The translations under genes and the position numbers were made by a program. A DNA stretch of 47,945 bases, from contig JAMPCH010000016.1 in assembly GCA_023666265.1 (NCBI GenBank), positions 1-47,945 of the forward strand. Reading direction: 5' to 3'. How positions within the stretch are numbered: position 1 is the first letter of the stretch; the number at the start of each line of letters is the position of its first letter. The stretch is from Roseburia sp. GTDB taxonomy: Bacteria > Bacillota > Clostridia > Oscillospirales > Ruminococcaceae. This document shows positions 6,358-14,443 of this stretch, in pieces. The notes under the pieces are model-generated. The model worked only from the letters and a program-made list of their open reading frames with translations, was not told the DNA's origin and made no database searches.

Positions 6358-8190
6358 TCAAAGCCTTATCTCCGGCTCGTATTCCCTCAGCCAAAGCTCG
6401 AGCTGGATCAGGTAGGCGAACATCTGAGGCGTACACATAAGCTGACCGTACCAATTCTCGGAGAAGCTTTTCCCCTCCGTCTCGATCAGCTCGTCGAGCT
6501 TATCAGGGTCGAGGAGCGCCGTCAGGCGAAAGTCCTTCTCGCGGCGAAGGGCGCAAAAGCGCTCGAACACGAGCCGCGAATAGGTTGGGTTATGGGTCTT
6601 TGGATAGGGCGATTTTTTTCGCCACACCACGTCGTAGGGGAGAAATTCCTCGGCGATCTTACGTACCAGTCCCTTTTCGCGACCGCCGAAGGTCTTCATT
6701 TCCCGGGGGATATTATAGGCGTACTCCGCGATCCGATGATCGCAGAAGGGGACGCGCACCTCCAGTCCGTGCGCCATCGAACAGCGATCCTTACGATCCA
6801 AAAGCGTTTGCATAAACCAGTAAAAATTCAGCATAAACATCCGCCTCGTCGCGCGGTCGAGGTCGCTGTCCTCGTCGAGCGACGAGGCGCGGTCGGCGGT
6901 CCTCGCCGCCGCCTCGCGGACGTATCCGGCGGGGTCGATCTTCTCCGACAGCTCCCGACGGAGAAGCCCCGCCCGCTGGGCGGTCGACCGCGCCCACGGG
7001 AAGCCCTCGGCGTTTAACAGCTCGGGCTTATGGTACCAAGGATAGCCCATAAAGATCTCATCCGCGCATTCCCCGCTCACCGCGACGGTGAACCGCTTCT
7101 TTACCTCGCCGCAAAAGAGATAGAGCGAGCTGTCGACGTCCGCCATACCGGGAAGGTCGCGCGCCCGCATCGAGGGGACGAGCGCGTCCGCGAGCGCGGG
7201 CGAGTCGATGACGACGTTCGTATGCGCCGAGCCGATAAACTCGCTCATCTTAACGATCCACGGCGCGTCCTCGTCGGGCTGAAAGGCGGAGGCGACGAAG
7301 TTCTTACGATTATCCTTATAGTCGACCGAATAGGTATCGAGCCGCCGCCCCTCACGCGCGTATTTTCGCGCGGCGATCGCGCTGATGAGGCTCGAGTCGA
7401 GCCCGCCCGATAAAAAGGTACAAAGCGGGACGTCGCTCACGAGCTGGCGCTCGATACTGTCCACGAGGAGAAAGCGGAGGTGATCCATCGTCTCGGGGAG
7501 CGTTTCGGTATGCGGACGGGCGACGAGACTCCAGTAGATCCGCCGCTTGAGCCGCCCGTCCTTAAAGATCGCGTACTCCCCCGGGAGAAGCTCGCGTATA
7601 TCGCGAAAGACCCCCGTCCCGCCCTTTCGCGCGGGACCGAGCATGAGGAGCGAAGCCGCTCCTTCCTCGTCGAGGACGGGCTTTATATAGGGGTGGGCGA
7701 GGAGGGACTTGATCTCCGAGGCAAAGATCAGTCCGCCCTCATAGGCGTAATAAAAGAGCGGCTTTACCCCGACCCGATCCCGCGCGAGGAAAAGCGTTTC
7801 CTCGTCGCTGTCCCAGATCGCGAAGGCGTAGATCCCGTTCAGCCGGGAGAGGCAGTCCTTCCCCCAGCGGACGTAAGCCCGTAAAAGCACCTCGGTATCG
7901 CTTCGTGTGGAGAACTCCTCCCCCGCCCTTAAAAGGTCGGAGCGAAGCTCGTCGGTGTTATACAGCTCGCCGTTATAAACGATCGTATACGCCCCATAGC
8001 GCATCGGCTGTGCGCCGTTCTCGGGGTCGATAACGGCGAGACGCGTATGCGCGAGCGCACAGCGCCGCGAGAAATAGTCCCCCCGCGCGTCGGGACCTCG
8101 GTGAGCGATCGCGTCCCCCATTTTTTTCATGACCTCCCCCTGATCCGCTATGTCCCGTCGGGCGTCCGCCCAGCCCGCAATTCCGCACAT
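6358..8190 (-). CDS. asnB: Asparagine synthase, glutamine-hydrolysing
   Basis: Makes asparagine from aspartate, ATP and glutamine. From the ATG at 8190 it has 610 residues and starts MCGIAGW, so Cys-2 becomes the N-terminal nucleophile of the glutaminase domain (about 1-200, with RLAVID and YNGELYN). The synthetase domain carries the ATP-pyrophosphatase motif SGGLDSS (261-267) and ends with the substrate-binding region. A 15-residue longer frame exists, but Cys-2 and AAAGGAGG 9 nt upstream fix the start. It is a single gene, with a hairpin that can cover its ribosome binding site. It faces the ABC-F gene tail to tail. Confidence 0.95.
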   Translation of the reverse strand: MCGIAGWADARRDIADQGEVMKKMGDAIAHRGPDARGDYFSRRCALAHTRLAVIDPENGAQPMRYGAYTIVYNGELYNTDELRSDLLRAGEEFSTRSDTEVLLRAYVRWGKDCLSRLNGIYAFAIWDSDEETLFLARDRVGVKPLFYYAYEGGLIFASEIKSLLAHPYIKPVLDEEGAASLLMLGPARKGGTGVFRDIRELLPGEYAIFKDGRLKRRIYWSLVARPHTETLPETMDHLRFLLVDSIERQLVSDVPLCTFLSGGLDSSLISAIAARKYAREGRRLDTYSVDYKDNRKNFVASAFQPDEDAPWIVKMSEFIGSAHTNVVIDSPALADALVPSMRARDLPGMADVDSSLYLFCGEVKKRFTVAVSGECADEIFMGYPWYHKPELLNAEGFPWARSTAQRAGLLRRELSEKIDPAGYVREAAARTADRASSLDEDSDLDRATRRMFMLNFYWFMQTLLDRKDRCSMAHGLEVRVPFCDHRIAEYAYNIPREMKTFGGREKGLVRKIAEEFLPYDVVWRKKSPYPKTHNPTYSRLVFERFCALRREKDFRLTALLDPDKLDELIETEGKSFSENWYGQLMCTPQMFAYLIQLELWLREYEPEIRL

Positions 8191-8196
8191 GGCAAA

Positions 8197-8242
8197 GCCT
8201 CCTTTAAAAAAATCATATACACCAGTATATTCCAAAGGAGGC
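8197..8242 (-). promoter_or_regulatory. Hairpin that can sequester the asnB ribosome binding site
   Basis: In the asnB leader GCCTCCTTT pairs perfectly over 9 bp with AAAGGAGGC, which is the Shine-Dalgarno sequence (8234-8242 with 8197-8205 in plus coordinates). Between them sits a second inverted repeat ATATAC-TGGT-GTATAT (8215-8230). If transcription begins upstream, translation would be shut off unless the stem is opened. Alternatively the inner palindrome is a DNA operator or overlaps a -10 box. Confidence 0.65.
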
Positions 8243-8291
8243 GTTTTTGGTACTTATTATTTGGGAAGGAGATAGAGCTAACAAGGGAAAC

Positions 8292-8321
8292 AAAAAACGA
8301 CGGGTCAACGCTTCCCCGCCG
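8292..8321 (-). terminator. Intrinsic terminator of the kinase operon
   Basis: On the minus strand CGGCGGG pairs with CCCGTCG (8298-8304 with 8315-8321, one G-U) around a 10-nt loop, followed by six T. Confidence 0.75.
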
Positions 8322-8347
8322 CTTTGTCGTCCTTCAAATAAATAAAA

Positions 8348-9859
8348 TCAAGGGTTCTCGCTCTCGTCGACCTCGTAGTACCAGAGATTTTTTCCGAGAT
8401 CGTTTAAATAGCTTATAAAATCATCATAGGTATAATATCTCAGTCGGAGGAAGCGATCGGAGTTATCGATCGAGCCGTATTCGATAAAATAAAATCCGTC
8501 GCCGTCGGAGGAGACATAAGCCATCGAGCGCGTCTCGTCGATCCGAATATGCTCGCCCGCCTGTAGGTGCTTCTCGAAATATTCCTTCAGGACGTCCGCG
8601 TCGTATTCGCCCGCCGCGCCGTCGGGATAGATCCGATAAGACTCAAGGGAGATCTCCTCGGTATAGACGACCCCCGAGGCGAACCATCCCGCCGACATAC
8701 TCGCCGAGGCGAGCGAGTCGAGCTTTAACGAATTCGTCCCGTCGATCGCCGCGAGGCTCGTATCCTCGACGTATTGGACGTAATAGTTGATGTCGTCCGT
8801 CGCGAGCGCCGGCCATTCCTCGCCGCCAAAGACCGCGTAGCGCGAATTTTTTAAAAGATAGTCGATCATCTCCGCCTTTGTCCGACCCGCGCGGACAAGA
8901 CCGTCGTTTTGGCGGTCGATCGCGGCGAGCGCGTCCGCCACCATTTGATCGGAATACGAAGCCGCCTGTTGCGTGAAGGTAAAGGTGTTCGTCGGCGAGA
9001 GGACGTATTCCTCGCTCGGCGGAGCGAAAGCCTTCGCCGCCGCGAGCCCGACCGCGAGGATCAGGATACCCGCCGTAAGGCCCGCGACGATAAGCCCGCG
9101 ACCTTTAAGCGCGGCGCGGATCTCATAGGTATTTTTATAGCGCCGATCGGGGCTGAATTGGGTGCATTTTTGGATGATCCGCCGCGCCTTCCTCCCGCTG
9201 ACCGCCGAGAGCTTATACCCGCCCGTCAGCATATAGGTCAAAAGCATACCGACCGCGTAAACGTCGGTACGCCGATCGGTCTGACCATAGCCGAATTGCT
9301 CCGGGGCGGCGGTCGCCCGCGTCCCCATATACTCGGTGTCGGCGCTCCCCTTCTCGTTCCATTCCCGCGCCGCGTCAAAGTCGATCGGGATATATCCGCC
9401 GTCGGCGTAAAGGACGTTCTCGGGCTTGATGTCGCGTAGGATCACGGGCGGGTCGAGGCGGTGGAGCTTCTCGAGAACTTCACAGATCGAGCCGATCGCC
9501 TCAAAAGCCTTCTCCTCCGTGAAACACTCCCGCTCGACCAGCTCGCGGATCGTCTCGCCCCGGATGTATTCGCGGACGAGATAGCCCCGCCCGCCCTCCT
9601 CGCTATAAGAGACGGGCTTTGGACAGCGGATCGCCGTACATGCTTTTTCGAGGATCGTATACTCCTTTTTAAGCTGAGGGAGATAGACCCCCTCGGCGCA
9701 TTTCAGAATATATTCGACCCCCGAGACGTTCTCGCGGATCAGATAGACCTGCTTCGTATCGCTGTGGCGGAGACAAGAGGCGATCGTATAACGATCGGCG
9801 AGCGAAGGGGGAAGCTCCTCCTCCGTATAGATCTTTCGATATTTCTCTTCAAACGTCAT
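8348..9859 (-). CDS. Transmembrane Ser/Thr protein kinase, DFD variant
   Basis: 503 residues. The kinase domain spans about 20-250: Lys-53 in YILKCAEG, catalytic loop LRDIKPENV (Asp-143, Lys-145, Asn-148), the metal-binding motif as D160-F-D162 instead of DFG, and APE at 185-187. The glycine-rich loop is poorly conserved. One membrane segment (about 255-276) leads to an outer domain of about 225 residues without PASTA repeats or any family I know. The IDFDAAR form is found in other clostridial kinases, so activity is likely, but the substrate is unknown. It overlaps the upstream HTH gene by 4 bp (ATGA), so the two are translated together. Confidence 0.85.
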   Translation of the reverse strand: MTFEEKYRKIYTEEELPPSLADRYTIASCLRHSDTKQVYLIRENVSGVEYILKCAEGVYLPQLKKEYTILEKACTAIRCPKPVSYSEEGGRGYLVREYIRGETIRELVERECFTEEKAFEAIGSICEVLEKLHRLDPPVILRDIKPENVLYADGGYIPIDFDAAREWNEKGSADTEYMGTRATAAPEQFGYGQTDRRTDVYAVGMLLTYMLTGGYKLSAVSGRKARRIIQKCTQFSPDRRYKNTYEIRAALKGRGLIVAGLTAGILILAVGLAAAKAFAPPSEEYVLSPTNTFTFTQQAASYSDQMVADALAAIDRQNDGLVRAGRTKAEMIDYLLKNSRYAVFGGEEWPALATDDINYYVQYVEDTSLAAIDGTNSLKLDSLASASMSAGWFASGVVYTEEISLESYRIYPDGAAGEYDADVLKEYFEKHLQAGEHIRIDETRSMAYVSSDGDGFYFIEYGSIDNSDRFLRLRYYTYDDFISYLNDLGKNLWYYEVDESENP

Positions 9860-10290
9860 AATGATGTCCAGATCCTTTTTTCCGAATTTTCGACGAGCTT
9901 ACGATCGGTCTCCTCGATCCCGAGTCCGCACTCGATACAGGCGATCAAGATCGCGTCGCGCTTTACGCGCGGATAAAGCGGCGCGTTCTCCGAGAGCTTT
10001 AAAAGCCTTTGTGTCCCCGCGAGATCGAGCCCGAGCGCGATCGCCATAAGGATCGTATTATCGCGCCCCGACCGCTTCGCCCCCGAGGTGATCTGATACA
10101 TATGCGACTGGCTGATCCCCGTCATTAAAGAGAGGCGCTTTGGGTTCATATACTTCTCGTCCATGGCGCGGAGCAAGAACTCGATAAAAAGCTCTTGTTC
10201 GTCCTTAAAATCGGTCGACCCGACCCCGCTTAAAAACTTCTCGGGATCGGTCTCGATCATCTCAAAGAGCTTATCCGTTGTGTTTTCCAT
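9856..10290 (-). CDS. HTH (XRE-like) protein coupled to the kinase
   Basis: 144 residues. Residues about 45-100 look like a Cro/C1-type helix-turn-helix (KRLSLMTGISQSHMYQITSG, then a helix with IALGLDL). The C-terminal part has RDAILIACIECGLGIEETDR, as in many clostridial proteins encoded directly upstream of a Ser/Thr kinase. Its stop overlaps the kinase start by 4 bp. A weak ribosome binding site (AAGGT) precedes the ATG, and the leader is about 165 nt from the promoter at 10461. It may be the transcriptional output of the kinase, which is inference from the pairing only. Confidence 0.75.
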   Translation of the reverse strand: MENTTDKLFEMIETDPEKFLSGVGSTDFKDEQELFIEFLLRAMDEKYMNPKRLSLMTGISQSHMYQITSGAKRSGRDNTILMAIALGLDLAGTQRLLKLSENAPLYPRVKRDAILIACIECGLGIEETDRKLVENSEKRIWTSL

Positions 10291-10460
10291 TTTCGTCGTA
10301 CCTTATCCATTAAAACATTTTTTCTTTTATTTTTTGGGAAGGAGCAAAGGCTTTATAGCGAAGCGAAGGCGGCGGGTCATATCACCGATCGGGGTTCACG
10401 GAGAAGAAAGAAGGATCGAACGAAAACGCGCACGGTAACATAAACACCATATTGAAACAT

Positions 10461-10490
10461 AGTATACCACAAAACCCGGCGCTTTGTCAA
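10461..10490 (-). promoter_or_regulatory. sigma-A promoter of the HTH-kinase operon
   Basis: Minus strand TTGACA (10485-10490) and TATACT (10461-10466) with an 18-bp spacer. The 5' leader (10291-10455) contains a CTCCTTCCC-A6 block at 10330-10344. Confidence 0.85.
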
Positions 10491-10710
10491 TAAAAACGCC
10501 GCGATTTCTACAATTTCCGCCCGTGGGGTAAAATAATCGGATAAAGTGGGATTTTGTCCCATACCGCGTAACCCTCGTCCTTCAAGCGGCTCTCCTCGCG
10601 ATGTTCGCTCCGCCTTCTCCCAATTTGTCACTATCAACAAGCTTTGTATCTCGTTTAGCCCGCGAAATGGTAAAAACATACAATTGTCGCTCTAAAAGCG
10701 ATCCTGTCGA

Positions 10711-10739
10711 TTGACAGGGGCGGAAATCTATGGTATAAT
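10711..10739 (+). promoter_or_regulatory. sigma-A promoter of the 10.7-16.3 kb accessory operon
   Basis: Perfect TTGACA (10711-10716) and TATAAT (10734-10739) with a 17-bp spacer. The 535-bp intergenic region also holds the divergent promoter. Nothing else coding was seen between 10491 and 10710. Confidence 0.93.
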
Positions 10740-10744
10740 GAAAA

Positions 10745-10764
10745 AGGTTAGGGCTTGCTAACCT
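10745..10764 (+). promoter_or_regulatory. Palindromic operator-like site downstream of the -10 box
   Basis: AGGTTAG-GGCTTG-CTAACCT, a perfect 7-bp inverted repeat covering the expected transcription start. Related pieces ATTAGG and GACTAAC follow at about 10768-10783. Such a place and shape fit a repressor operator of TetR or MarR type, but no such regulator is encoded nearby. Confidence 0.55.
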
Positions 10765-10826
10765 ATGATTAGGATAGACTAACACGTTTTTTGCATTATT
10801 TTATCTCGAAAGGAAAGCGAAACGGC

Positions 10827-11438
10827 ATGAGCGATCGGATCGAAATTTTAGACGGCGGGGAAAAAATGAAGCTGATCAAAAAGACCGCCGCCGAACTCCT
10901 CGGCGAAGCCGAGACGGAAGTCATATGGGAGATCGCGCGAAAAAATTTAAGAGACATCTTAACGCGCTATCCGAATATCCCGCCGAAGGAGAAGCGTCAC
11001 ACCGACCTGATCTTCCCGCATATCGCGGTCTATAAAGCGTTACGCGACGACCACGGCGAGGTCGCGATGGAGATCATGGAGAGAGGCGAGGCGCTCTCGG
11101 CGAAAAGAGCCGCGAAAAAATTTCAAACGCTGGTCGGTCTGCCGCTCGGGAAGAGGCTTTTTTTAAAGGGCTTCGCGGCGGGGTGTAAGTCGGGCTTTGG
11201 CGCGGAGGCGGGGTTTAAACACGTTATCGCCGAGGCGAACGCGCGGCGCTATCAAATGGACGTGGTCGCCTGTCCGTATGTGAAGTACTGCGCCGCCGAG
11301 GGGTGCGGCGAGCTGACGCATATTTTCTGCGACAACGACGTTTACGCCTACGGTCACCTCGACGGGATCGCTTTTGAGCGGACCCAAACGCTCGGGACCG
11401 GCGGCGAAAAATGCGACTTTTTATTATATTTAAAATAA
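10827..11438 (+). CDS. L-2-amino-thiazoline-4-carboxylic acid (ATC) hydrolase-family protein
   Basis: 203 residues from the ATG at 10827 (AAAGGAAA 10 nt upstream; an ATG at 10866 is possible). The C-terminal half has the family layout: CPYVKYC, then ELTHIFCDND with the likely catalytic Cys, and QTLGTGGEKCDF near the end. The founding pseudomonad enzyme opens ATC to S-carbamoyl-cysteine in cysteine synthesis. The many clostridial homologues have no proven substrate. It is the first gene of an operon, and a paralogue lies at 15143. There is no signal peptide, so it is cytosolic. Confidence 0.8.
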   Translation: MSDRIEILDGGEKMKLIKKTAAELLGEAETEVIWEIARKNLRDILTRYPNIPPKEKRHTDLIFPHIAVYKALRDDHGEVAMEIMERGEALSAKRAAKKFQTLVGLPLGKRLFLKGFAAGCKSGFGAEAGFKHVIAEANARRYQMDVVACPYVKYCAAEGCGELTHIFCDNDVYAYGHLDGIAFERTQTLGTGGEKCDFLLYLK

Positions 11439-11463
11439 CTTTTTTTGAAGGGAGAAAACGGCA

Positions 11464-12180
11464 ATGAAGAGCGATTTTAACAGGATCGGGATCTCGGACG
11501 AGCTTGACACGGCGAGAATAAGGCATCTGATGAAGGTCGGGCTTTTCGCGGCGTTTATGGTCCTCGCGGGGGATATCCTGATCGGCTACGGCGCGGCGAA
11601 TTCCGAGATCGCGGGGATCCCCGCGACCTTCGCGCGGTATCTCTTTGTATCGGACGCGAGGCTTTTTTGGGCGGCGCTCCTCGGGATGATCGGGATACCG
11701 ATCGAGTGTTTGTGTTACTTCTCGATCTATCGGCTGATCGCGCCGAAAAGCGCGAGATACGCCCACATCTATCGCGCGGGGATCTTTGGGAGTATGATCT
11801 TCGGCGCTTGCGGTGTTCATGTCCCGTGCAGCGCGGCGGTCTACTTCCTTAAAAAAATGTACGCCCAAAGCCCCGAAACGGCGCTTAACGAGGCGCTCAA
11901 ATTCATTCTGTATTTTATGCTCCCCGCGACGGTCGTGTTTCTGATCTTTTTCGCGGTGCTGAATATCGCGCAGATCGCGGCCTTCGCGAAGGGGCTTACG
12001 CCGCTCCCGAGGTGGGCTTGGATATTCAATGTTCTGTTCGGGCTGTTGGCGGCGGCGATTTTTAAATTACCGAATTTACCGCTCACGAACGGGCTCGCGG
12101 CGGGGTGGATCAGTCTCGGGAATTTATGGACGTTTGGGGGGCTTTTGATCCTTCTCAAAAAGGAAGGAGCGAAAAAATGA
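11464..12180 (+). CDS. Multi-pass membrane protein, DUF6796-like (copy 1)
   Basis: 238 residues with about seven hydrophobic segments. The early AGDILIGYG matches the GDWLLGY-type signature I associate with DUF6796, and similar proteins follow at 13742 and 14440 in the same operon. Later helices contain CGVHVPCSAAVYF and a Pro-rich loop LTPLPRWAWIFN also seen in copy 3. AGGGAG precedes the ATG. Its function is not known, and there is no transporter or enzyme motif that I can name. The stop codon overlaps the next start (ATGA). Confidence 0.7.
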   Translation: MKSDFNRIGISDELDTARIRHLMKVGLFAAFMVLAGDILIGYGAANSEIAGIPATFARYLFVSDARLFWAALLGMIGIPIECLCYFSIYRLIAPKSARYAHIYRAGIFGSMIFGACGVHVPCSAAVYFLKKMYAQSPETALNEALKFILYFMLPATVVFLIFFAVLNIAQIAAFAKGLTPLPRWAWIFNVLFGLLAAAIFKLPNLPLTNGLAAGWISLGNLWTFGGLLILLKKEGAKK

Positions 12181-12671
12181 ACGTACCCGTCGTGATCGCG
12201 GAGGGGCTGATCTTATGCCTTCTCCTATGGCTGATGTGTCGGATCGGGATCAGAAACGGCGCGGTCGGCATGGTGCATTTTTATGAAAAGGACGTCCAAA
12301 AAAGAGCCGTCGAATTGGGTCTCACCACTGAGGAGAGGATCAAGCGCCGCTCGGCGGTCTTTTCGACGGTGGGGCTGATCTTATATTTCGGCTATATTAT
12401 GATCGCCGTCTATTGGATCAACGGCGCGCGCGGCTTTATTCAGGGATTTTTACAGTCCCTGATCATCATTATGATCATGGGCGTTTTTGATAAATTTGTG
12501 ATCGAGACGCTCTGGGTCGGTCACGCGAAGGCGTGGATCATTCCCGGGACAGAGGACTTACGCCCGTATATCCCGCTGAAAACACACATCAAAAAATGGA
12601 TCGTCACGCTGATCGTTTATCCGATCTCGGTCGCGGTCATCGCGTGGATCATGTCGCTGATATTAAAATAG
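12177..12671 (+). CDS. Membrane protein of unknown function, about four helices
   Basis: 164 residues from the ATG at 12177, which overlaps the previous stop by 4 bp. Hydrophobic segments lie near 4-24, 63-83, 88-110 and 140-162. A charged stretch between the first two contains EKDVQKRAVELGLTTEERIKRR, and WVGHAKAWIIPGTEDLRPYI precedes the last helix. I do not recognise the family. Translational coupling to the DUF6796-like gene suggests they act together in the membrane. Confidence 0.75.
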   Translation: MNVPVVIAEGLILCLLLWLMCRIGIRNGAVGMVHFYEKDVQKRAVELGLTTEERIKRRSAVFSTVGLILYFGYIMIAVYWINGARGFIQGFLQSLIIIMIMGVFDKFVIETLWVGHAKAWIIPGTEDLRPYIPLKTHIKKWIVTLIVYPISVAVIAWIMSLILK

Positions 12672-12680
12672 GGAGATAAA

Positions 12681-13226
12681 ATGATCAAGGTCGAGAATAA
12701 AACCGCGCCCGGGATCGCGGCGGCGGTGACAAAGGAACAGGTCGTCAAATTTATCGAGGTCATGGTCGAGTATTATTTTAGGGCAGGCGTGCTCTACGCC
12801 ACGTCCGATCAAGGCGAGGGCTATCTCGCTTTTTGGGAAAAGACTTCACAGCCCGCGCTTCGCCATTCCCTCCATATGATCATACGATTTTTACGCGAGC
12901 TTCCGCTAAAAACGTGTATGACGTTCGCGCGAAGCAGCGCGGGGCTTTGTGAAAAGCTTTTTAAAAAAGAAAAGAATTACGTCATGGTCTCTATGGTGGT
13001 CGTATTAAAGGAGTTTCAGGGACGGGGGCTTATGCGTAAGGTTTTGGAGCTTCCTTTTAGCGAAGCGGAAAAGAAGGGGATTTATTGTATCCTCGACACC
13101 GACACGGAGCTTAAAGTGAAAAAATATACCCGTCGCGGTATGGAGAAGGTCGGGGAGCAAAAGCACCCGAGCGGGGTCACGATATACGCGATGGCGTATC
13201 GGAAGGGAGACGGGCATGAAAAATAA
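12681..13226 (+). CDS. GNAT-family N-acetyltransferase
   Basis: 181 residues. The acetyl-CoA-binding region is clear: MVSMVVVLKEFQGRGLMRK, with the Q-G-R-G-L loop leading to a helix, followed by a strand (IYCILDTD) and the final YTRRGMEKVGEQ. These soluble enzymes acetylate small molecules or protein ends. The substrate here is unknown. GGGAG lies 8 nt before the ATG. The 3' end overlaps the next gene by 11 bp. In the operon it is the second soluble enzyme after the ATC-hydrolase-like protein. Confidence 0.85.
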   Translation: MIKVENKTAPGIAAAVTKEQVVKFIEVMVEYYFRAGVLYATSDQGEGYLAFWEKTSQPALRHSLHMIIRFLRELPLKTCMTFARSSAGLCEKLFKKEKNYVMVSMVVVLKEFQGRGLMRKVLELPFSEAEKKGIYCILDTDTELKVKKYTRRGMEKVGEQKHPSGVTIYAMAYRKGDGHEK

Positions 13227-13725
13227 AGAGCATCTCCCGATGTACGGCGTGGGTCCGATCTATGTCGGCGCGATCCTCCTTCTGACCGTGGCGGCGGTGA
13301 TCTTAGGGCAAAGCGAGCCGCTGAAGGCGGGGAGGGTCGACGCGCTGAAGCTCCCGTTTTTTGTGATCGGCGTTTTATCTATCGCCTACGGGATCGTTCT
13401 TTGGTGCGGCGCGGTCCTTCGCTCGGGGATCGACGACGGGATCACCGAAAATAAGCTCGTGACGAGCGGCGTTTATTCGCTCTGTCGTAACCCGATCTAT
13501 TCGGCGTTTATGCTCGTCTGTACGGGCGCGTTGTTTATTTCGGGGAATGTATTCTTCCTCCCGCTGTTTTTTGTCTTTTGGGGCTTTATGACGATACTGA
13601 TGAAAAATACCGAGGAAAAATGGCTCGGTGAGCTTTATGGGGAGGAGTATCACGACTATTGTAAGCGGGTAAATCGATGTATCCCGATCGCGAAAGCTCG
13701 ATCTTATAACACGAATAACCGTTAA
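13216..13725 (+). CDS. Isoprenylcysteine/phospholipid methyltransferase-family membrane protein
   Basis: 169 residues with about four to five membrane helices. The C-terminal signature of the ICMT/PEMT superfamily is clear: LVTSGVYSLCRNPIYSAF for the S-adenosylmethionine site, then EEKWLGELYGEEYHDYCKRV. Bacterial members methylate lipids or unknown membrane substrates with S-adenosylmethionine. The start overlaps the GNAT gene by 11 bp with GGAAGGGAGA upstream, so the two are coupled. Confidence 0.85.
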   Translation: MKNKEHLPMYGVGPIYVGAILLLTVAAVILGQSEPLKAGRVDALKLPFFVIGVLSIAYGIVLWCGAVLRSGIDDGITENKLVTSGVYSLCRNPIYSAFMLVCTGALFISGNVFFLPLFFVFWGFMTILMKNTEEKWLGELYGEEYHDYCKRVNRCIPIAKARSYNTNNR

Positions 13726-13741
13726 AGAGGAGGTCAAAAAA

Positions 13742-14443
13742 ATGCACACCGATAACGAACCGGTAAACCGTAAAAAAGCGATCGCCGCGCTGATCTGCGG
13801 AATGTTGGGCTGTATATTTTTATGCAGCGGCGACTGGCTGATGATCTACGGCGACACCGCGCACGGCGGCGACGTTCATTGGCTGACCGAGGGTACGGCG
13901 CAGATCCCCGCGTGGAGAAATCTCCTTTCCATGCTTGTGGCGTTCCCCGCCGTGATCTTATACGGCGTCGGACTTTTTAACGCCGAGGTCTTTGTAAAGC
14001 CTCAAAAGGAAAAGAGAATTTATCGCGTTCTGACCGCCTTCGGAATGATGCCGTGGCTTTGCCTTCACATTTATTACGTGATGATCCTATACGCCTTCGC
14101 GTTTATGACGCAAAACGATCTCGATGGGGCGCTTATCGTCGCGGAGGCGATGAACGCGCAATTTTCTTCTATTGTCTTTATCAGCGAGGCGATCATGATA
14201 ATACCGTTTTTGTATTGGTTTTATCTTCAGATCTCGGGGAAAACGCTGTTCCCGAAACGGATGGCGTTCACAAATATTCTGATTATTTACGGCGTTTTAC
14301 AGATCGTTAAAGCGCTCCTTCCTGACACGCCGTTTCGTCTTGGATTTACGAACGGGCTGATGAGCGAAAGTATGTTCATATGGTTCGGGATCATGCTGGT
14401 GTGGAGCGTAAAGCGCCTTCCCCAAAAAGGAGAAACGATATGA
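13742..14443 (+). CDS. Multi-pass membrane protein, DUF6796-like (copy 2)
   Basis: 233 residues, about seven hydrophobic segments. SGDWLMIYGD near residue 30 is the same signature as in copy 1 (AGDILIGYG) and copy 3. The order of helices is similar, ending with a hydrophobic segment before VKRLPQKG. GAGGAGG lies 8 nt before the ATG, and the stop overlaps the next start (ATGA). Unknown function. Being one of three tandem relatives in one operon suggests a hetero-oligomer or gene duplication. Confidence 0.72.
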   Translation: MHTDNEPVNRKKAIAALICGMLGCIFLCSGDWLMIYGDTAHGGDVHWLTEGTAQIPAWRNLLSMLVAFPAVILYGVGLFNAEVFVKPQKEKRIYRVLTAFGMMPWLCLHIYYVMILYAFAFMTQNDLDGALIVAEAMNAQFSSIVFISEAIMIIPFLYWFYLQISGKTLFPKRMAFTNILIIYGVLQIVKALLPDTPFRLGFTNGLMSESMFIWFGIMLVWSVKRLPQKGETI

